Below, piece after piece: positions 8,117-16,572 of a stretch of 64,000 nucleotides of DNA. The position numbers were made by a program, and so were the translations under genes. The stretch covers positions 62,001 to 126,000 of the forward strand of contig NZ_JASAOF010000002.1 of assembly GCF_029952525.1 (NCBI RefSeq). Reading direction: 5' to 3'. The stretch comes from Saccharopolyspora ipomoeae (GTDB lineage Bacteria > Actinomycetota > Actinomycetes > Mycobacteriales > Pseudonocardiaceae). Position 1 is the stretch's first letter. Each line of letters opens with the position of its first letter. The notes below the pieces were generated by a model, which did not search any database, was not told the origin of the DNA, and worked only from the letters and a program-made list of their open reading frames with translations.

Positions 8117-8905
8117 TCAGGCGCCGACGAAACGGGGCTTGCGCTTCTCCCGGAACGCCCGGGTTCCCTCGGCGAAGTCGTGGGACTCGAACAGGGCGAG
8201 CTGGCCCTCCTTCTCGACCTCCAGCGCCGGTTCCAGCGCGGACAGCGCCGTGGTGTCCAGGGCCTGCTTGATCCTGGCGTAGGCGGCGGTGGGTCCGGCT
8301 TCGAGCTTGGCCGTCAGGTTGGCGAGCTCGGCCGGGAAGTCCTCGTCGCTGGTCGCCTTGGTGATCAGCCCCCAGTCGAAAGCCGTTGCGGCGTCGACGC
8401 GTTCACCGAGCATCGCCAACCGGGTGGCGCGCGCCCGCCCGACCGAGGCGGGGACGAGGGCCGTCGACCCGCCGTCGGGCATGAGGCCGACGTGGGCGAA
8501 GGCCAGCAGGAAGTACGCCGAGGACGCGGCCAGCGTGATGTCGGCCGACAGCGCGATCGAGGCGCCGAAGCCGGCCGCCGGACCGTGCACGGCGGCCACC
8601 ACCGGCTTGGGCACCGCGCGGATCGCGCGGATCAGCCGGTTGGCCGCGTCCAGCGTCGCCTCCCCGATCGGCTGGTCGGGGTTGACCTCCTCCAGGTCCG
8701 CTCCGGCGCTGAAGGCCGGGCCGCGACCGGCGACGACGACCACCCGCACCGCCGGGTCGTCGGCCGCGGCCTCGATCGCCGCCGCGGTGCCGAGCACCAT
8801 CTCCCCGGTCAGCGCGTTGAGCGCGTCCGGCCGGTCCCAGCTGATGCGCAGCACACCTCCGTCGCGCTCGACGGAGAACTCGCGCGGCGTTGCACTCGTG
8901 GACAC
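8117..8905 (-). CDS. enoyl-CoA hydratase/isomerase family protein
   Basis: 262 residues, crotonase fold. SAGADLEEV is the first oxyanion-hole segment (GPAFSAGADL) and HGPAAGFGASIAL the second. At the usual first catalytic-Glu position the segment reads VGLMPDGGSTALVP, with Asp in place of Glu, as in many delta-isomerase or degradative EchA paralogues; plain hydratase activity is therefore uncertain. The start is GTG at 8905. It lies 51 bp downstream of the thiolase at 8957 on the same strand, separated by a small 18-bp tandem repeat. Expected to work on CoA esters in the cytosol. Confidence 0.87.
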   Translation of the reverse strand: MSTSATPREFSVERDGGVLRISWDRPDALNALTGEMVLGTAAAIEAAADDPAVRVVVVAGRGPAFSAGADLEEVNPDQPIGEATLDAANRLIRAIRAVPKPVVAAVHGPAAGFGASIALSADITLAASSAYFLLAFAHVGLMPDGGSTALVPASVGRARATRLAMLGERVDAATAFDWGLITKATSDEDFPAELANLTAKLEAGPTAAYARIKQALDTTALSALEPALEVEKEGQLALFESHDFAEGTRAFREKRKPRFVGA

Positions 8906-8911
8906 TCTTCG

Positions 8912-8956
8912 CCTTTCGGTGGGGCTGAACCTTTCGGTGAGGCCGGGCCTTTCGGA
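8912..8956. repeat. 18-bp tandem repeat, two and a half copies
   Basis: The unit CCTTTCGGTGGGGCTGAA recurs as CCTTTCGGTGAGGCCGGG and then as the partial CCTTTCGGA. It fills the gap between the thiolase stop (8957) and the hydratase start (8905), so it is transcribed as the intercistronic leader of the hydratase. Confidence 0.7.
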
Positions 8957-10147
8957 TCAGAGACGTTCGACGAGGGTCGCGTTGGCCATCCCGCCGCCCT
9001 CGCACATGGTCTGCAGCCCGTAACGGCCACCCGTGGCCTGGAGGTGGTTGACCAGCGTGGTCAGGATCCGGGTGCCGGAGGCGCCGAGCGGGTGGCCCAG
9101 CGCGATCGCGCCGCCGCGCGGGTTGAGCCGCGCCGGGTCGGCGTCGAACTCGCGCTGCCACAGCAGCGGCACCGGCGCGAACGCCTCGTTGACCTCGTAC
9201 GCGTCGATGTCGTCGATCGACACCCCGGAGCGCTCGATGAGCTTGCGGGTGGCCGGGACGACGCCGGTGAGCATGAGCAGCGGGTCGCTGCCGGTGACGG
9301 CGAAGCTGTGGAACCGCGCCTTCGGCCGCAACCCGAGGGCCTTCGCCTTGGCCCCGCTCATGATGAGCACCGCCGAGGCGCCGTCGGTCAGCGGTGAGGA
9401 GTTGCCGGGCGTGATCCGCCAGTCGATCTCCGGGAACCGCTGGGACAGGGCGTCGTTGGCGAACGACGGCTTCAGCCCGGCGAGGCCCTCGGCGGTGGTC
9501 GACACCCGCACGGTCTCGTCGGCGCCCGCGCTGCGCTCGGCGCCGTCCTCACCGGTGACGGTGATCGGCAGGATCTCGTCGTCGAACGCGCCACCGGAGG
9601 CGGCCAGCGCGGCGCGGGCGTGCGAGCGGGCGGAGAACTCGTCGAGCTCGTCGCGGCCGAACTTCCACCGCGCGGCGATGAGCTCCGCCGAAACCCCCTG
9701 GTTGACGAGGCCTTCCGGGTAGCGCGCGGCGACCGAGGGCCCGCCGGGGTTGGTGCCCATCGGGGTGGTGCCCATCGGCACCCGGCTCATCGACTCCACG
9801 CCGCAGGCGATGACGACGTCGTAGGTGCCCGACAGCACGCCCTGGGCGGCGAAGTGCGCGGCCTGCTGGCTCGACCCGCACTGCCGGTCGATGGTCGCCG
9901 CGGGCACGGATTCCGGGAACCCGGCGCCGAGCACGGCGTTCCGGGTGATGTTGAGGGCCTGCTCACCGGCCTGGCCGACGCAGCCGCCGATGACGTCGTC
10001 GATCTCGCCCGGGTCGATGCCGGTGCGCTCGACGAGTCCGCGCAACGTGCGGGTGAGCAGTTCGGCGGGGTGGATGCCGGAGAGCTGGCCTCCCGGCTTC
10101 CCCTTGCCCGACGGGGTTCTGATCGCGTCGACGATGACGGCGTCCAT
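8957..10147 (-). CDS. thiolase family protein (acetyl-CoA C-acyltransferase)
   Basis: 396 residues from an ATG with a clear GGAGG-type site upstream. The nucleophilic Cys is in IDRQCGSSQQAAHFAA, the catalytic His in ALGHPLGASG, and the second Cys in TMCEGGGMANATL at the C-terminus. It cleaves 3-ketoacyl-CoA in beta-oxidation. Divergent from the SDR at 10269 across a 121-bp region that has two operator-like palindromes. The matched set (thiolase, hydratase, hydroxyacyl-CoA dehydrogenase-like SDR) forms a near-complete beta-oxidation module. Confidence 0.93.
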   Translation of the reverse strand: MDAVIVDAIRTPSGKGKPGGQLSGIHPAELLTRTLRGLVERTGIDPGEIDDVIGGCVGQAGEQALNITRNAVLGAGFPESVPAATIDRQCGSSQQAAHFAAQGVLSGTYDVVIACGVESMSRVPMGTTPMGTNPGGPSVAARYPEGLVNQGVSAELIAARWKFGRDELDEFSARSHARAALAASGGAFDDEILPITVTGEDGAERSAGADETVRVSTTAEGLAGLKPSFANDALSQRFPEIDWRITPGNSSPLTDGASAVLIMSGAKAKALGLRPKARFHSFAVTGSDPLLMLTGVVPATRKLIERSGVSIDDIDAYEVNEAFAPVPLLWQREFDADPARLNPRGGAIALGHPLGASGTRILTTLVNHLQATGGRYGLQTMCEGGGMANATLVERL

Positions 10148-10169
10148 GGCGCTCCTCCTTCGATGGCTA

Positions 10170-10185
10170 CTTAACGATCGCTAGG
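10170..10185. promoter_or_regulatory. operator-like palindrome, site 1
   Basis: CTTAACGATCGCTAGG, 6 of 8 pairs symmetric about a CGATCG core, 22 bp upstream of the thiolase ATG. Nearly identical in reverse to the site at 1364-1379. Confidence 0.55.
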
Positions 10186-10213
10186 TGAGCTCGGGCTGTC
10201 AAGGACTTGGTTA

Positions 10214-10229
10214 CTTAGCGTTCGCTCAG
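10214..10229. promoter_or_regulatory. operator-like palindrome, site 2
   Basis: CTTAGCGTTCGCTCAG, again 6 of 8 pairs symmetric, 44 bp after site 1 and 39 bp before the SDR start. Two similar dyads in one divergent promoter suggest coordinated repression of both directions, probably by a TetR protein. Confidence 0.55.
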
Positions 10230-10268
10230 TATGCTGCAGGGGACGTGGTCGAGACGTGAGGAGTCGAA

Positions 10269-11030
10269 GTGAACATCGAGGGTGCTGTCGCGCTGGTGAC
10301 CGGTGGCGCGTCCGGGCTGGGCCTGGCGACGGTCAAGGAGCTGCACGACCAGGGCGCCAAGATCGTCGTCGTGGACCTGCCGTCCTCGCAGGGCGAGGCG
10401 GTGGCCAAGGAGCTCGGCGACGGCGTCGTGTTCGCCGCCGCGGACGTCACGAACGAGGAGCAGGTCACCGCGGCGCTCGACGCCGCCGCAGGGCTGGGTG
10501 ACCTGCGGATCGCGGTCAACTGCGCCGGGATCGGCAACGCCGCCAAGACGGTCGGCAAGCAGGGCGCCTTCCCGCTGGCCAACTTCACCAAGGTCATCAA
10601 CGTCAACCTCATCGGCACGTTCAACGTGCTGCGGCTGGCCGCCGAGCGGATGTCGAAGACCGAACCGGTGGGCGAGGAGCGCGGCGTCATCGTCAACACC
10701 GCCTCGGTGGCGGCCTTCGACGGACAGATCGGGCAGGCCGCCTACTCGGCGTCCAAGGGCGGCATCGTCGGCATGACGCTGCCGATCGCCCGCGACCTGG
10801 CGAACCTGAAGATCCGGGTGTCGACCATCGCCCCGGGCCTGTTCCACACGCCGCTGTTCTCGACGCTGCCGGAGGAGGCCATCGCATCGCTGGGCGCGCA
10901 GGTGCCGCACCCGTCGCGGCTCGGCGACCCCACCGAGTACGGCTCGCTGGTCCGCCACATCGTGGAGAACCCGATGCTCAACGGCGAGACGATCCGGCTC
11001 GACGGCGCGATCCGGATGGCGCCCCGGTGA
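10269..11030 (+). CDS. SDR oxidoreductase, 3-hydroxyacyl-CoA dehydrogenase type II-like
   Basis: 253 residues. The NAD-binding motif TGGASGLG, the NCAG motif, a serine in NTASVAAF and the YSASKGG catalytic pair are all present. The C-terminal [16 protein letters not shown] and the insert around [17 protein letters not shown] are typical of the HSD10/type II 3-hydroxyacyl-CoA dehydrogenase branch, which oxidises 3-hydroxyacyl-CoA with NAD+. The GTG start at 10269 has GAGGAG upstream. It supplies the step between the hydratase (8117) and thiolase (8957). The SDR at 31095 is a close paralogue with the same tail motif. Confidence 0.9.
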   Translation: MNIEGAVALVTGGASGLGLATVKELHDQGAKIVVVDLPSSQGEAVAKELGDGVVFAAADVTNEEQVTAALDAAAGLGDLRIAVNCAGIGNAAKTVGKQGAFPLANFTKVINVNLIGTFNVLRLAAERMSKTEPVGEERGVIVNTASVAAFDGQIGQAAYSASKGGIVGMTLPIARDLANLKIRVSTIAPGLFHTPLFSTLPEEAIASLGAQVPHPSRLGDPTEYGSLVRHIVENPMLNGETIRLDGAIRMAPR

Positions 11031-11040
11031 CACCGCCCGA

Positions 11041-11067
11041 ACCGGCCGGCGGTTTCCGCCGGCCGGT
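11041..11067 (+). terminator. hairpin terminator after SDR
   Basis: ACCGGCCGGCGG pairs perfectly with its complement over a 3-nt loop, 11 bp after the SDR stop, so the TetR gene downstream is probably only partly read through. Confidence 0.7.
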
Positions 11068-11103
11068 AAGGTGCCCGTGCAGCGGGGGAGAAGGAGAGAG
11101 GTC

Positions 11104-11739
11104 ATGGCGCAAGCGAGCGCGGAGCCGGGCACCGAGTCCGGGTGGCGGGAGTTCGGGCCGCTCGACCTGACGCCCATCCTCGACGCGGCGTTGGACGAGT
11201 TCCGCGAGAGCGGTTTCCACGGCGCGACGGTCCGCCAGATCGCGCGCCGGGTCGGCATGACCGTGCCCGCGCTGTACTACCACCACGAGAACAAGGAGGG
11301 GCTGCTGGTCGCCCTCCTCGAACTCGGCACCGGCGAGGTGGCCTGGCGGGTGCGCAGCGCCGCCGACGAGCACCCGGACTCGCCCCGCGAGCAGTTCGTC
11401 AGCGTCATCGAGGCGATCGTGCTGCACATGGCCTACCGCTTCCGGCTGGCCGCGCTCGACAGCGAGATGCGCTACCTGTCGCCGAGCAACCGCCGCCGCT
11501 ACGGCGCCCGCCGCAAGGACGTCGAGAACGTCCTCACCGCGGTCATCGAAAGCGGCGTCGACAAGGGCGTTTTCACCCTCGCGGACCCGGTGGAGACCTC
11601 CCGCGCACTGCTGGGCATGTGCCAGGCGGTCGGCCGCTGGTACCACCCGGACGGGCCGCTGAGCCCCGAGGATCTCGCCGAGCGCTACGTCGACATCGCC
11701 CTGATGGCGGTCGGCGCGCACCCGCGGCTGCAGCGCTGA
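11104..11739 (+). CDS. TetR/AcrR family transcriptional regulator
   Basis: 211 residues from the ATG at 11104, which has an AGGAGAG site; an upstream in-frame ATG at 11071 lacks one. The helix-turn-helix lies at about residues 22-66 (DAALDEFRESGFHGATVRQI, ARRVGMTVPALYYHHENKEG). The C-terminal domain (SDRs and lipid-catabolism regulators often have this TetR_C type) includes RRKDVENVLTAVIESGVDKG. It follows the beta-oxidation SDR in the same direction, and is the best candidate to bind the palindromes at 10170, 10214 and 1364. An acyl-CoA ligand is inference. Confidence 0.9.
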   Translation: MAQASAEPGTESGWREFGPLDLTPILDAALDEFRESGFHGATVRQIARRVGMTVPALYYHHENKEGLLVALLELGTGEVAWRVRSAADEHPDSPREQFVSVIEAIVLHMAYRFRLAALDSEMRYLSPSNRRRYGARRKDVENVLTAVIESGVDKGVFTLADPVETSRALLGMCQAVGRWYHPDGPLSPEDLAERYVDIALMAVGAHPRLQR

Positions 11740-11940
11740 TAGTTGGTGTGGCATGCGGCGGAGCCGCATTCTCTTCCACCACCCGAGCAACCTGCACCGA
11801 CGCGGGTTCTGAGCGCCTTCGTGGCGAGTACGCCGGGACGCCGCGTATTGGCATACATAAGGAGCGGCGCACGGAGTCCACGGAGGCGCTCAGGTTCCGC
11901 TACCTGCACCGCCGAGCAGGGTGACCAGAGAAACTCATTC
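11740..11940. repeat. palindromic intergenic element between convergent genes
   Basis: The 201-bp gap holds a small perfect hairpin (ATGCGGC-GGA-GCCGCAT near 11754-11770) and a larger inverted repeat with 23-bp arms at 11802-11824 and 11878-11900, 19 of 23 positions paired. The phrase ACCTGCACCG also occurs twice in the same direction just outside the arms. It has no convincing reading frame. It may be a small non-autonomous repeat or a structured bidirectional terminator. Confidence 0.55.
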
Positions 11941-12945
11941 TTAGAACTCGCGGTGAACCACCATCGCGGCCAGGTCTTCGAGCCGGTTTGCCGCGCCGGG
12001 GCGGAACTCCGTTCGGCGCAGGGATGAGAGGGACTCCGACATCAGCCTTTCGGCCTCCGAACGGCTCCAGTCCCGCCCGCCCGCCTTGTCGACCAGCAGT
12101 GCCAGGCGCTCGATCTCGGCGGCGGGGAGGTCTTCCTCGGAGGCGTAGACCTCGGCGAGCTCGCGTCCGGCGTCGGTGCCGGAGTGCAGCGCCGCCACGA
12201 CCGGCAGGCTCTTCTTGCGGGCGCGCAGATCCGCGTGCACGGGCTTGCGGGTGACCTCCGGATCGCCCCAGATGCCCAGCAGGTCGTCGACGTGCTGGAA
12301 GGCCAGGCCCAGCTTCTCGCCGAAGGACCGCAGCTCCCGGCGGTGGTCGGTGGGGGCTCTGCCGAGCAGGGCGCCGAGCTCGCAGGCGGCGCCGATGAGC
12401 GCGCCGGTCTTGCCGCTCGCCATCGTCTCGACCTCCGCCACGGAGATGTCGGTGGCGTCCTCGAAGGCGAGGTCGGCGGTCTCGCCCTCGATGAGGGCGG
12501 TGGTGGCCTCGTGCAGCACCCGCACCGCTTCGGCGCCGCAGCCCGCGATCACCCGGTAGGCCAGTGACAGCAGGGCGTCCCCGGCCATGATCGCCGGTCC
12601 GGCGCCGAAGGCGGCCCAGGCCGTGGGCCGTCCGCGTCGTGCGGCGTCGCGGTCCAGGACGTCGTCGTGCAGCAGCGAGAAGTTGTGCACCAGCTCGACC
12701 GCGACGGCCGCGGGTGCGGCCGCCGGGCCCGCGCCGCCGACGACCTCCGCCGACAGCAGCACCAACGCCGGGCGCACGGCTTTGCCGGCGGCCTCGCCGG
12801 TGGCGTTGCCGTTCTCGTCCCAGTAGCCGAGGTGGTACCCGCACACGTGCCGGGTCTCGTGCGGGAGTTCTGAAATCGCCTGTCTCATCGCGGGTTCGAA
12901 GAGGCCGCGGGACCACTGCAACGAATCCACTACCGATGTCGCCAT
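11941..12945 (-). CDS. polyprenyl diphosphate synthase family protein
   Basis: 334 residues from ATG 12945 (a GTG one codon earlier is also possible). This isoprenyl chain-elongating enzyme would condense isopentenyl diphosphate with allylic diphosphates to give GPP, FPP or GGPP. The first aspartate-rich motif is DDVLD at residue 94, preceded by ELVHNFSLLH, and the second region is FQHVDDLLGIWGD with DDLLG at 220-224 in place of the usual DDxxD. That DDxxG form is seen in some actinomycete prenyltransferases linked to terpene cyclases. The terpene synthase pair at 16573-18530 is the likely consumer. Chain length cannot be read from sequence here. Confidence 0.88.
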   Translation of the reverse strand: MATSVVDSLQWSRGLFEPAMRQAISELPHETRHVCGYHLGYWDENGNATGEAAGKAVRPALVLLSAEVVGGAGPAAAPAAVAVELVHNFSLLHDDVLDRDAARRGRPTAWAAFGAGPAIMAGDALLSLAYRVIAGCGAEAVRVLHEATTALIEGETADLAFEDATDISVAEVETMASGKTGALIGAACELGALLGRAPTDHRRELRSFGEKLGLAFQHVDDLLGIWGDPEVTRKPVHADLRARKKSLPVVAALHSGTDAGRELAEVYASEEDLPAAEIERLALLVDKAGGRDWSRSEAERLMSESLSSLRRTEFRPGAANRLEDLAAMVVHREF

Positions 12946-13795
12946 CACGAGATGATCTTGGCAGCGGCGTCACGACCACCGAAACAGGTGGCCACTCATT
13001 CGGCGCATTTTTACGCCGGACACCGATGGCGGTTGCGACATTGAGAGCACGTGCGATTTGTCCGGTGCGAAAGCAAGCAAACGCTTACGTTCGCACGGTC
13101 GCGTTATGGCGCATTTGGGATTTTCAGCGAGAGGCGCTGTTTGGTACGTCCGAGTTTCGGAATCGCGCCGTGCTGAAATAAAATCTTGACTCGCCGATCG
13201 GGAGATAGGTGCAGGTACCGGGATTGACATTGGCATATACCAGTTATTGACGGTGAAAACTAACCGCGTCAGTTCATCACGAACAGGACTCGTTCGAATC
13301 TCCGTGAAGACGCAATGTCATTCGATCTGGCGGGTGTGTAGACGCGCATTCTCGGTGAATTTGCAGACCCATTCGTTCCGCATCGTTCCCGATCAGCGCT
13401 TTTGCGATTCGTCCGCGCTCGGGTGGCATCGATCTGCCACTGTTCGGACTAATCCGCTCCCGTCGGCCGGGCGATTCATGGCCCGGAATTCACACCGGTA
13501 TGGTCCGCGCAGCAACAGGCCGGGTGGAGTTCGTGAAAACTCCCTCGCGCCTGTGAAGTTTCGGGTTTCACGGAAAGAAGTCGGCACAGGGCCTCAGCTC
13601 TACGGCGAAGTAACTCCTCCACGCGGAGCGCATCCGCGAATGTCCTCGGCACGCGCGTGCTGTGAAACGGCGTGCGGATGTTCGCGCGGTCCGTCGCGCT
13701 CCGAGAACGACATCGCATGGCCGGGTGGATCGATGCTGCCCGCGTGCAGGGTTTCCGCCGCAGGTGAGGTGTGCCGATACGAGAGGAGTCATGGG
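12946..13795. other. 850-bp noncoding region with lower GC content
   Basis: The divergent gap between the prenyl synthase and the molybdenum hydroxylase is clearly less GC-rich than its surroundings and has no frame with normal actinomycete codon use. It contains a 32-bp dyad at 13065-13096 and a TTGACA box at 13224-13229. Nothing else is recognised; it could be an enlarged control region or the relic of an insertion. Confidence 0.6.
13065..13096. promoter_or_regulatory. 14-bp inverted repeat in the terpene-locus control region
   Basis: Arms 13065-13078 (GTGCGAAAGCAAGC) and 13083-13096 pair at 12 of 14 positions around a 4-nt centre. This may be an operator or an RNA hairpin. Confidence 0.45.
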
Positions 13796-16018
13796 ATGGA
13801 AAGCCCTGCCACCGCGGCGGACAACGAGGAGAAGCCGGGCCTGCGCCGACGGCGCTTCCTCACCTACCTGGCGGCGGCCCCGACGCTGACGGTCGTCGGC
13901 AAGGTGCTGGCCGAGGGCGAGGCCGCCGCGGCCACCGCCGCGCCCGGCCAGCTGCCGGTCCCGCCGATCGCGGACCTCTTCGACATGGGTGACGCGATCA
14001 ACCTGCTGGCCACCCCCACCTTCGGTGAACTGCGCCTGGGCATCAGCGAGAACAACGAGGTCTGGTTCGAGCTGCCCAAGACCGAGGTGGGCCAAGGCAT
14101 CAACACCACGGTCGCGATGATCCTGGCCGAGGAGTTCGACGCCAAGCCGGACGACATCGCCATCACGCACTCCGACGCACGCCCGGAGCTGTCGTACTCC
14201 CAGGTCACCGCCTTCTCGACGTCGGTGCGCGTGCTGCGCAAACCGCTGGCGTCGATGGCCGCGGCGGGTCGCGCCCGGCTGGTCACCGCCGCGTCGAAGC
14301 GGTGGAACGTCCCGGCGAACCGACTGTCCACCAAGGACACCTGCGTCTACGCGCCGGACGGGCGCAAGCTCACCTTCGGCGAGCTGTCCAAGGACGCCGC
14401 GAAGGTCGCGATCCCCGCGGTGCCGGCGAAACCGAAGCCGCCGGAGCGCTACCACATCGTCGGAAAACCGCTGAACCGCTTGGACTCGCACGACATCGTC
14501 ACTGGCAAGGCCTCCTACATCTCCGACACCAAGATCCCGGGTTCGGTGGTGGCGGTGGTCGTGCGGCCACCGACGATCGGCGGCGCCGTCGCCTCCTTCG
14601 ACGACTCGGCGGCCCGGAGGATGCCCGGCGTCGTGGCGATCACCCCGATCCCCACCGGAATCGCGGTGTGCGCGGAGAACACCTGGCAGGCGATGGAGGC
14701 AGCGAAGAAGGTCGAGGTGACCTGGGAGAGCGGTGCTTCGGCGTCGCGGTCCGGCGCCGACATCGCCCAGGTGCTCAAGGAGAAGGCCGGCAGCCTCGGC
14801 GACGTCGTCAGCCCGGACGGCGGCGAGTTCGACGAGCGCTTCGACTTCGCCTTCACCAGCCACGCTCCGATGGAGACCGGCTTCGCCGTCGCCGACGTGC
14901 AGGACGGCAGGGCCGAGGTGTGGTGCTCCTCCCACGTGCCGATCGAGGTGCAGAAGGCCGTCGCCAACGAGCTCGGGCTGACCACGGCGGACGTGACCGT
15001 GCACGTCAAGCGCGCGGGCGGGTCGTTCGGCCGCAACTGCCACATGGACGCCCCGATCGAGGCCGCGCAGGTGTCGAAGGCGACCGGCAAGGTCGTCAAG
15101 CTGTTCTGGACCCGCAACGACGACACCCGCCACGGCCGGATGCGCGCCGCCACCCACCAGCGGGTGCAGGCCTCGGTGCGGGCGGGCAAGGTGCGCTCCT
15201 TCCACCACCGCGTCTCCGGTGCCTGGACCGACCTCACCCACGGTCTCGGCGACATCGTGTTCACCGCGCTGATGGAGCTGGGCAAGCCCGCCAAGGAGGC
15301 GGTGGCCGACGTCGTCATCGGCGTGACCCAGACGGTGCCCTACGAGTTCGGCCTGGCCACGGTGTCGGGAACCGAGACCGATGTGGACCTGCCCAACACC
15401 GGCGTGATGCGCGGGGTGCACTCGGTGGCGTACCGGGTCGCCGAGGAGATCACCGTCGACCAGATCGCGAAGCACCTGGGCGAGGACCCGGTGGACTTCC
15501 GGCTGGAGGCGCTCAAGGACGACCGCACCAAGGCGGTGCTGCGCAAGGTGGCCCAGGAGGGGGAGTGGGGCCGGTCGATGCCGAAGGGGCACGCGCAGGG
15601 CATCGGCATCCACCAGGAGTACAAGTCGATGACCGCGACGCTGGTGGAGATCGACGCGACGGATCCGGAGGAGCCGCGCGTCACCAAGGCATTCGTGGCC
15701 ATCGACCCGGGCCGGGCGATCAACCCGCGGGGCGTCGAAGCGCAGATGCAGGGCGGCCTGATGGACGGCATCAACACCGTCCTCTACGCGGGCCTGCACA
15801 TCGACGGCGGGGCGGTCCGCGAGGGCAGCTTCGCCGACTTCTGCGTCGCCCGCCAGGCGCAGGCGCCGCTGGAGACGAAGGTCTTCATCATGCCGCCGAC
15901 CGGCGAGCCGGGTGGTGTCGGTGAGATCTCCGTGCCCGCCTCGGCCGCCGCGGTCGCCAACGCCTACGGGCGCGCCACCGGCACCGTCCCGCGCCAGTTC
16001 CCGATCAACAACCGGTAA
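13796..16018 (+). CDS. xanthine dehydrogenase family molybdopterin-binding subunit (IorB-like)
   Basis: 740 residues from ATG 13796, preceded by GGAG; the open frame extends far upstream but without codon bias or a ribosome site. A twin-arginine-like signal, RRRRFLTYLAAAPTLTVVG, sits at about residues 16-34, pointing to export in folded form. The body matches the large subunit of isoquinoline 1-oxidoreductase/aldehyde oxidase types: GGSFGRNCHMDAP binds the molybdenum cofactor, and GEPGGVGEIS near the C-terminus carries the catalytic Glu. It hydroxylates N-heterocycles or oxidises aldehydes, passing electrons to the 2Fe-2S subunit at 16034. Its place beside terpene genes suggests a tailoring role, which is inference. 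Confidence 0.88.
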   Translation: MESPATAADNEEKPGLRRRRFLTYLAAAPTLTVVGKVLAEGEAAAATAAPGQLPVPPIADLFDMGDAINLLATPTFGELRLGISENNEVWFELPKTEVGQGINTTVAMILAEEFDAKPDDIAITHSDARPELSYSQVTAFSTSVRVLRKPLASMAAAGRARLVTAASKRWNVPANRLSTKDTCVYAPDGRKLTFGELSKDAAKVAIPAVPAKPKPPERYHIVGKPLNRLDSHDIVTGKASYISDTKIPGSVVAVVVRPPTIGGAVASFDDSAARRMPGVVAITPIPTGIAVCAENTWQAMEAAKKVEVTWESGASASRSGADIAQVLKEKAGSLGDVVSPDGGEFDERFDFAFTSHAPMETGFAVADVQDGRAEVWCSSHVPIEVQKAVANELGLTTADVTVHVKRAGGSFGRNCHMDAPIEAAQVSKATGKVVKLFWTRNDDTRHGRMRAATHQRVQASVRAGKVRSFHHRVSGAWTDLTHGLGDIVFTALMELGKPAKEAVADVVIGVTQTVPYEFGLATVSGTETDVDLPNTGVMRGVHSVAYRVAEEITVDQIAKHLGEDPVDFRLEALKDDRTKAVLRKVAQEGEWGRSMPKGHAQGIGIHQEYKSMTATLVEIDATDPEEPRVTKAFVAIDPGRAINPRGVEAQMQGGLMDGINTVLYAGLHIDGGAVREGSFADFCVARQAQAPLETKVFIMPPTGEPGGVGEISVPASAAAVANAYGRATGTVPRQFPINNR

Positions 16019-16033
16019 GAGGGGAGTACCCGC

Positions 16034-16489
16034 GTGCCCAAGTATTCGATCACCGTCAACGGGAAGGACGTCGAGGTCGACGTCCCGGCGGAGATGCCCC
16101 TGCTGTGGGTGTTGCGCGACGAGCTGCGCATCACCGGCCCCAAGTACGGCTGCGGCGTCGGTGTCTGCAGGGCCTGCACCTGCTTGATGGACGACGAGGA
16201 GATCCAGCCCTGCGTGGTCAAGGCCGAAGACGCCGACGGCGCCGAGGTCACCACCATCGAGGGCCTGGCCGACGGGGACGAGCTGCACCCGGTGCAGCAG
16301 GCGTGGATCGACCGCGACGTGCCGCAGTGCGGTTTCTGCCAGCCCGGCCAGATCATGGCCGCGGTCGCCCTCATCGACGAGAAGGGCGACGACGTCACCG
16401 ACGCCGACATCGACCGGATCGAGAACGTCTGCCGCTGCGGCACCTACGGCCGGATCCGCCAGGCCATCAAGCAGGCCGCGCGGTCCTGA
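16034..16489 (+). CDS. (2Fe-2S)-binding subunit of molybdenum hydroxylase (IorA-like)
   Basis: 151 residues from GTG 16034, 15 bp after the large subunit. The plant-type ferredoxin domain has YGCGVGVCRACTC, and the second four-helix domain has QCGFCQPGQIM and CRCGTYGRI, giving two 2Fe-2S clusters. It carries electrons from the molybdenum site to an external acceptor such as a cytochrome; no FAD subunit gene is nearby, matching the two-subunit IorAB architecture. It has no signal of its own and would be co-exported with the Tat-tagged partner. Confidence 0.92.
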   Translation: MPKYSITVNGKDVEVDVPAEMPLLWVLRDELRITGPKYGCGVGVCRACTCLMDDEEIQPCVVKAEDADGAEVTTIEGLADGDELHPVQQAWIDRDVPQCGFCQPGQIMAAVALIDEKGDDVTDADIDRIENVCRCGTYGRIRQAIKQAARS

Positions 16490-16498
16490 TCCCTCCAG

Positions 16499-16533
16499 CG
16501 GCGAAAGCCCGCCCGAAAAGCGGGCTTTCGCCG
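16499..16533 (+). terminator. strong hairpin between hydroxylase and cyclase genes
   Basis: A perfect 14-bp stem (CGGCGAAAGCCCGC and its complement) with a 7-nt loop begins 10 bp after the small-subunit stop and ends 40 bp before the next start. It probably terminates or attenuates transcription into the terpene cyclase pair. Confidence 0.75.
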
Positions 16534-16572
16534 GTTCCACCGCTTCCACGAACCTTCAGGAGCACCCCAGTC

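Noticed and set aside
12970..13236. 88-codon minus-strand ORF in the low-GC gap
   Set aside because: No ribosome site, no domain and no GC bias at third positions.
13247..13795. N-terminal extension of the molybdenum hydroxylase
   Set aside because: The extra 183 codons are in low-GC sequence without codon bias, and a ribosome site and Tat-type signal mark the start at 13796.
13568..16549. A 993-codon minus-strand frame
   Set aside because: It lies opposite the molybdenum hydroxylase genes, which have full family motifs and start sites; the minus frame shows none.
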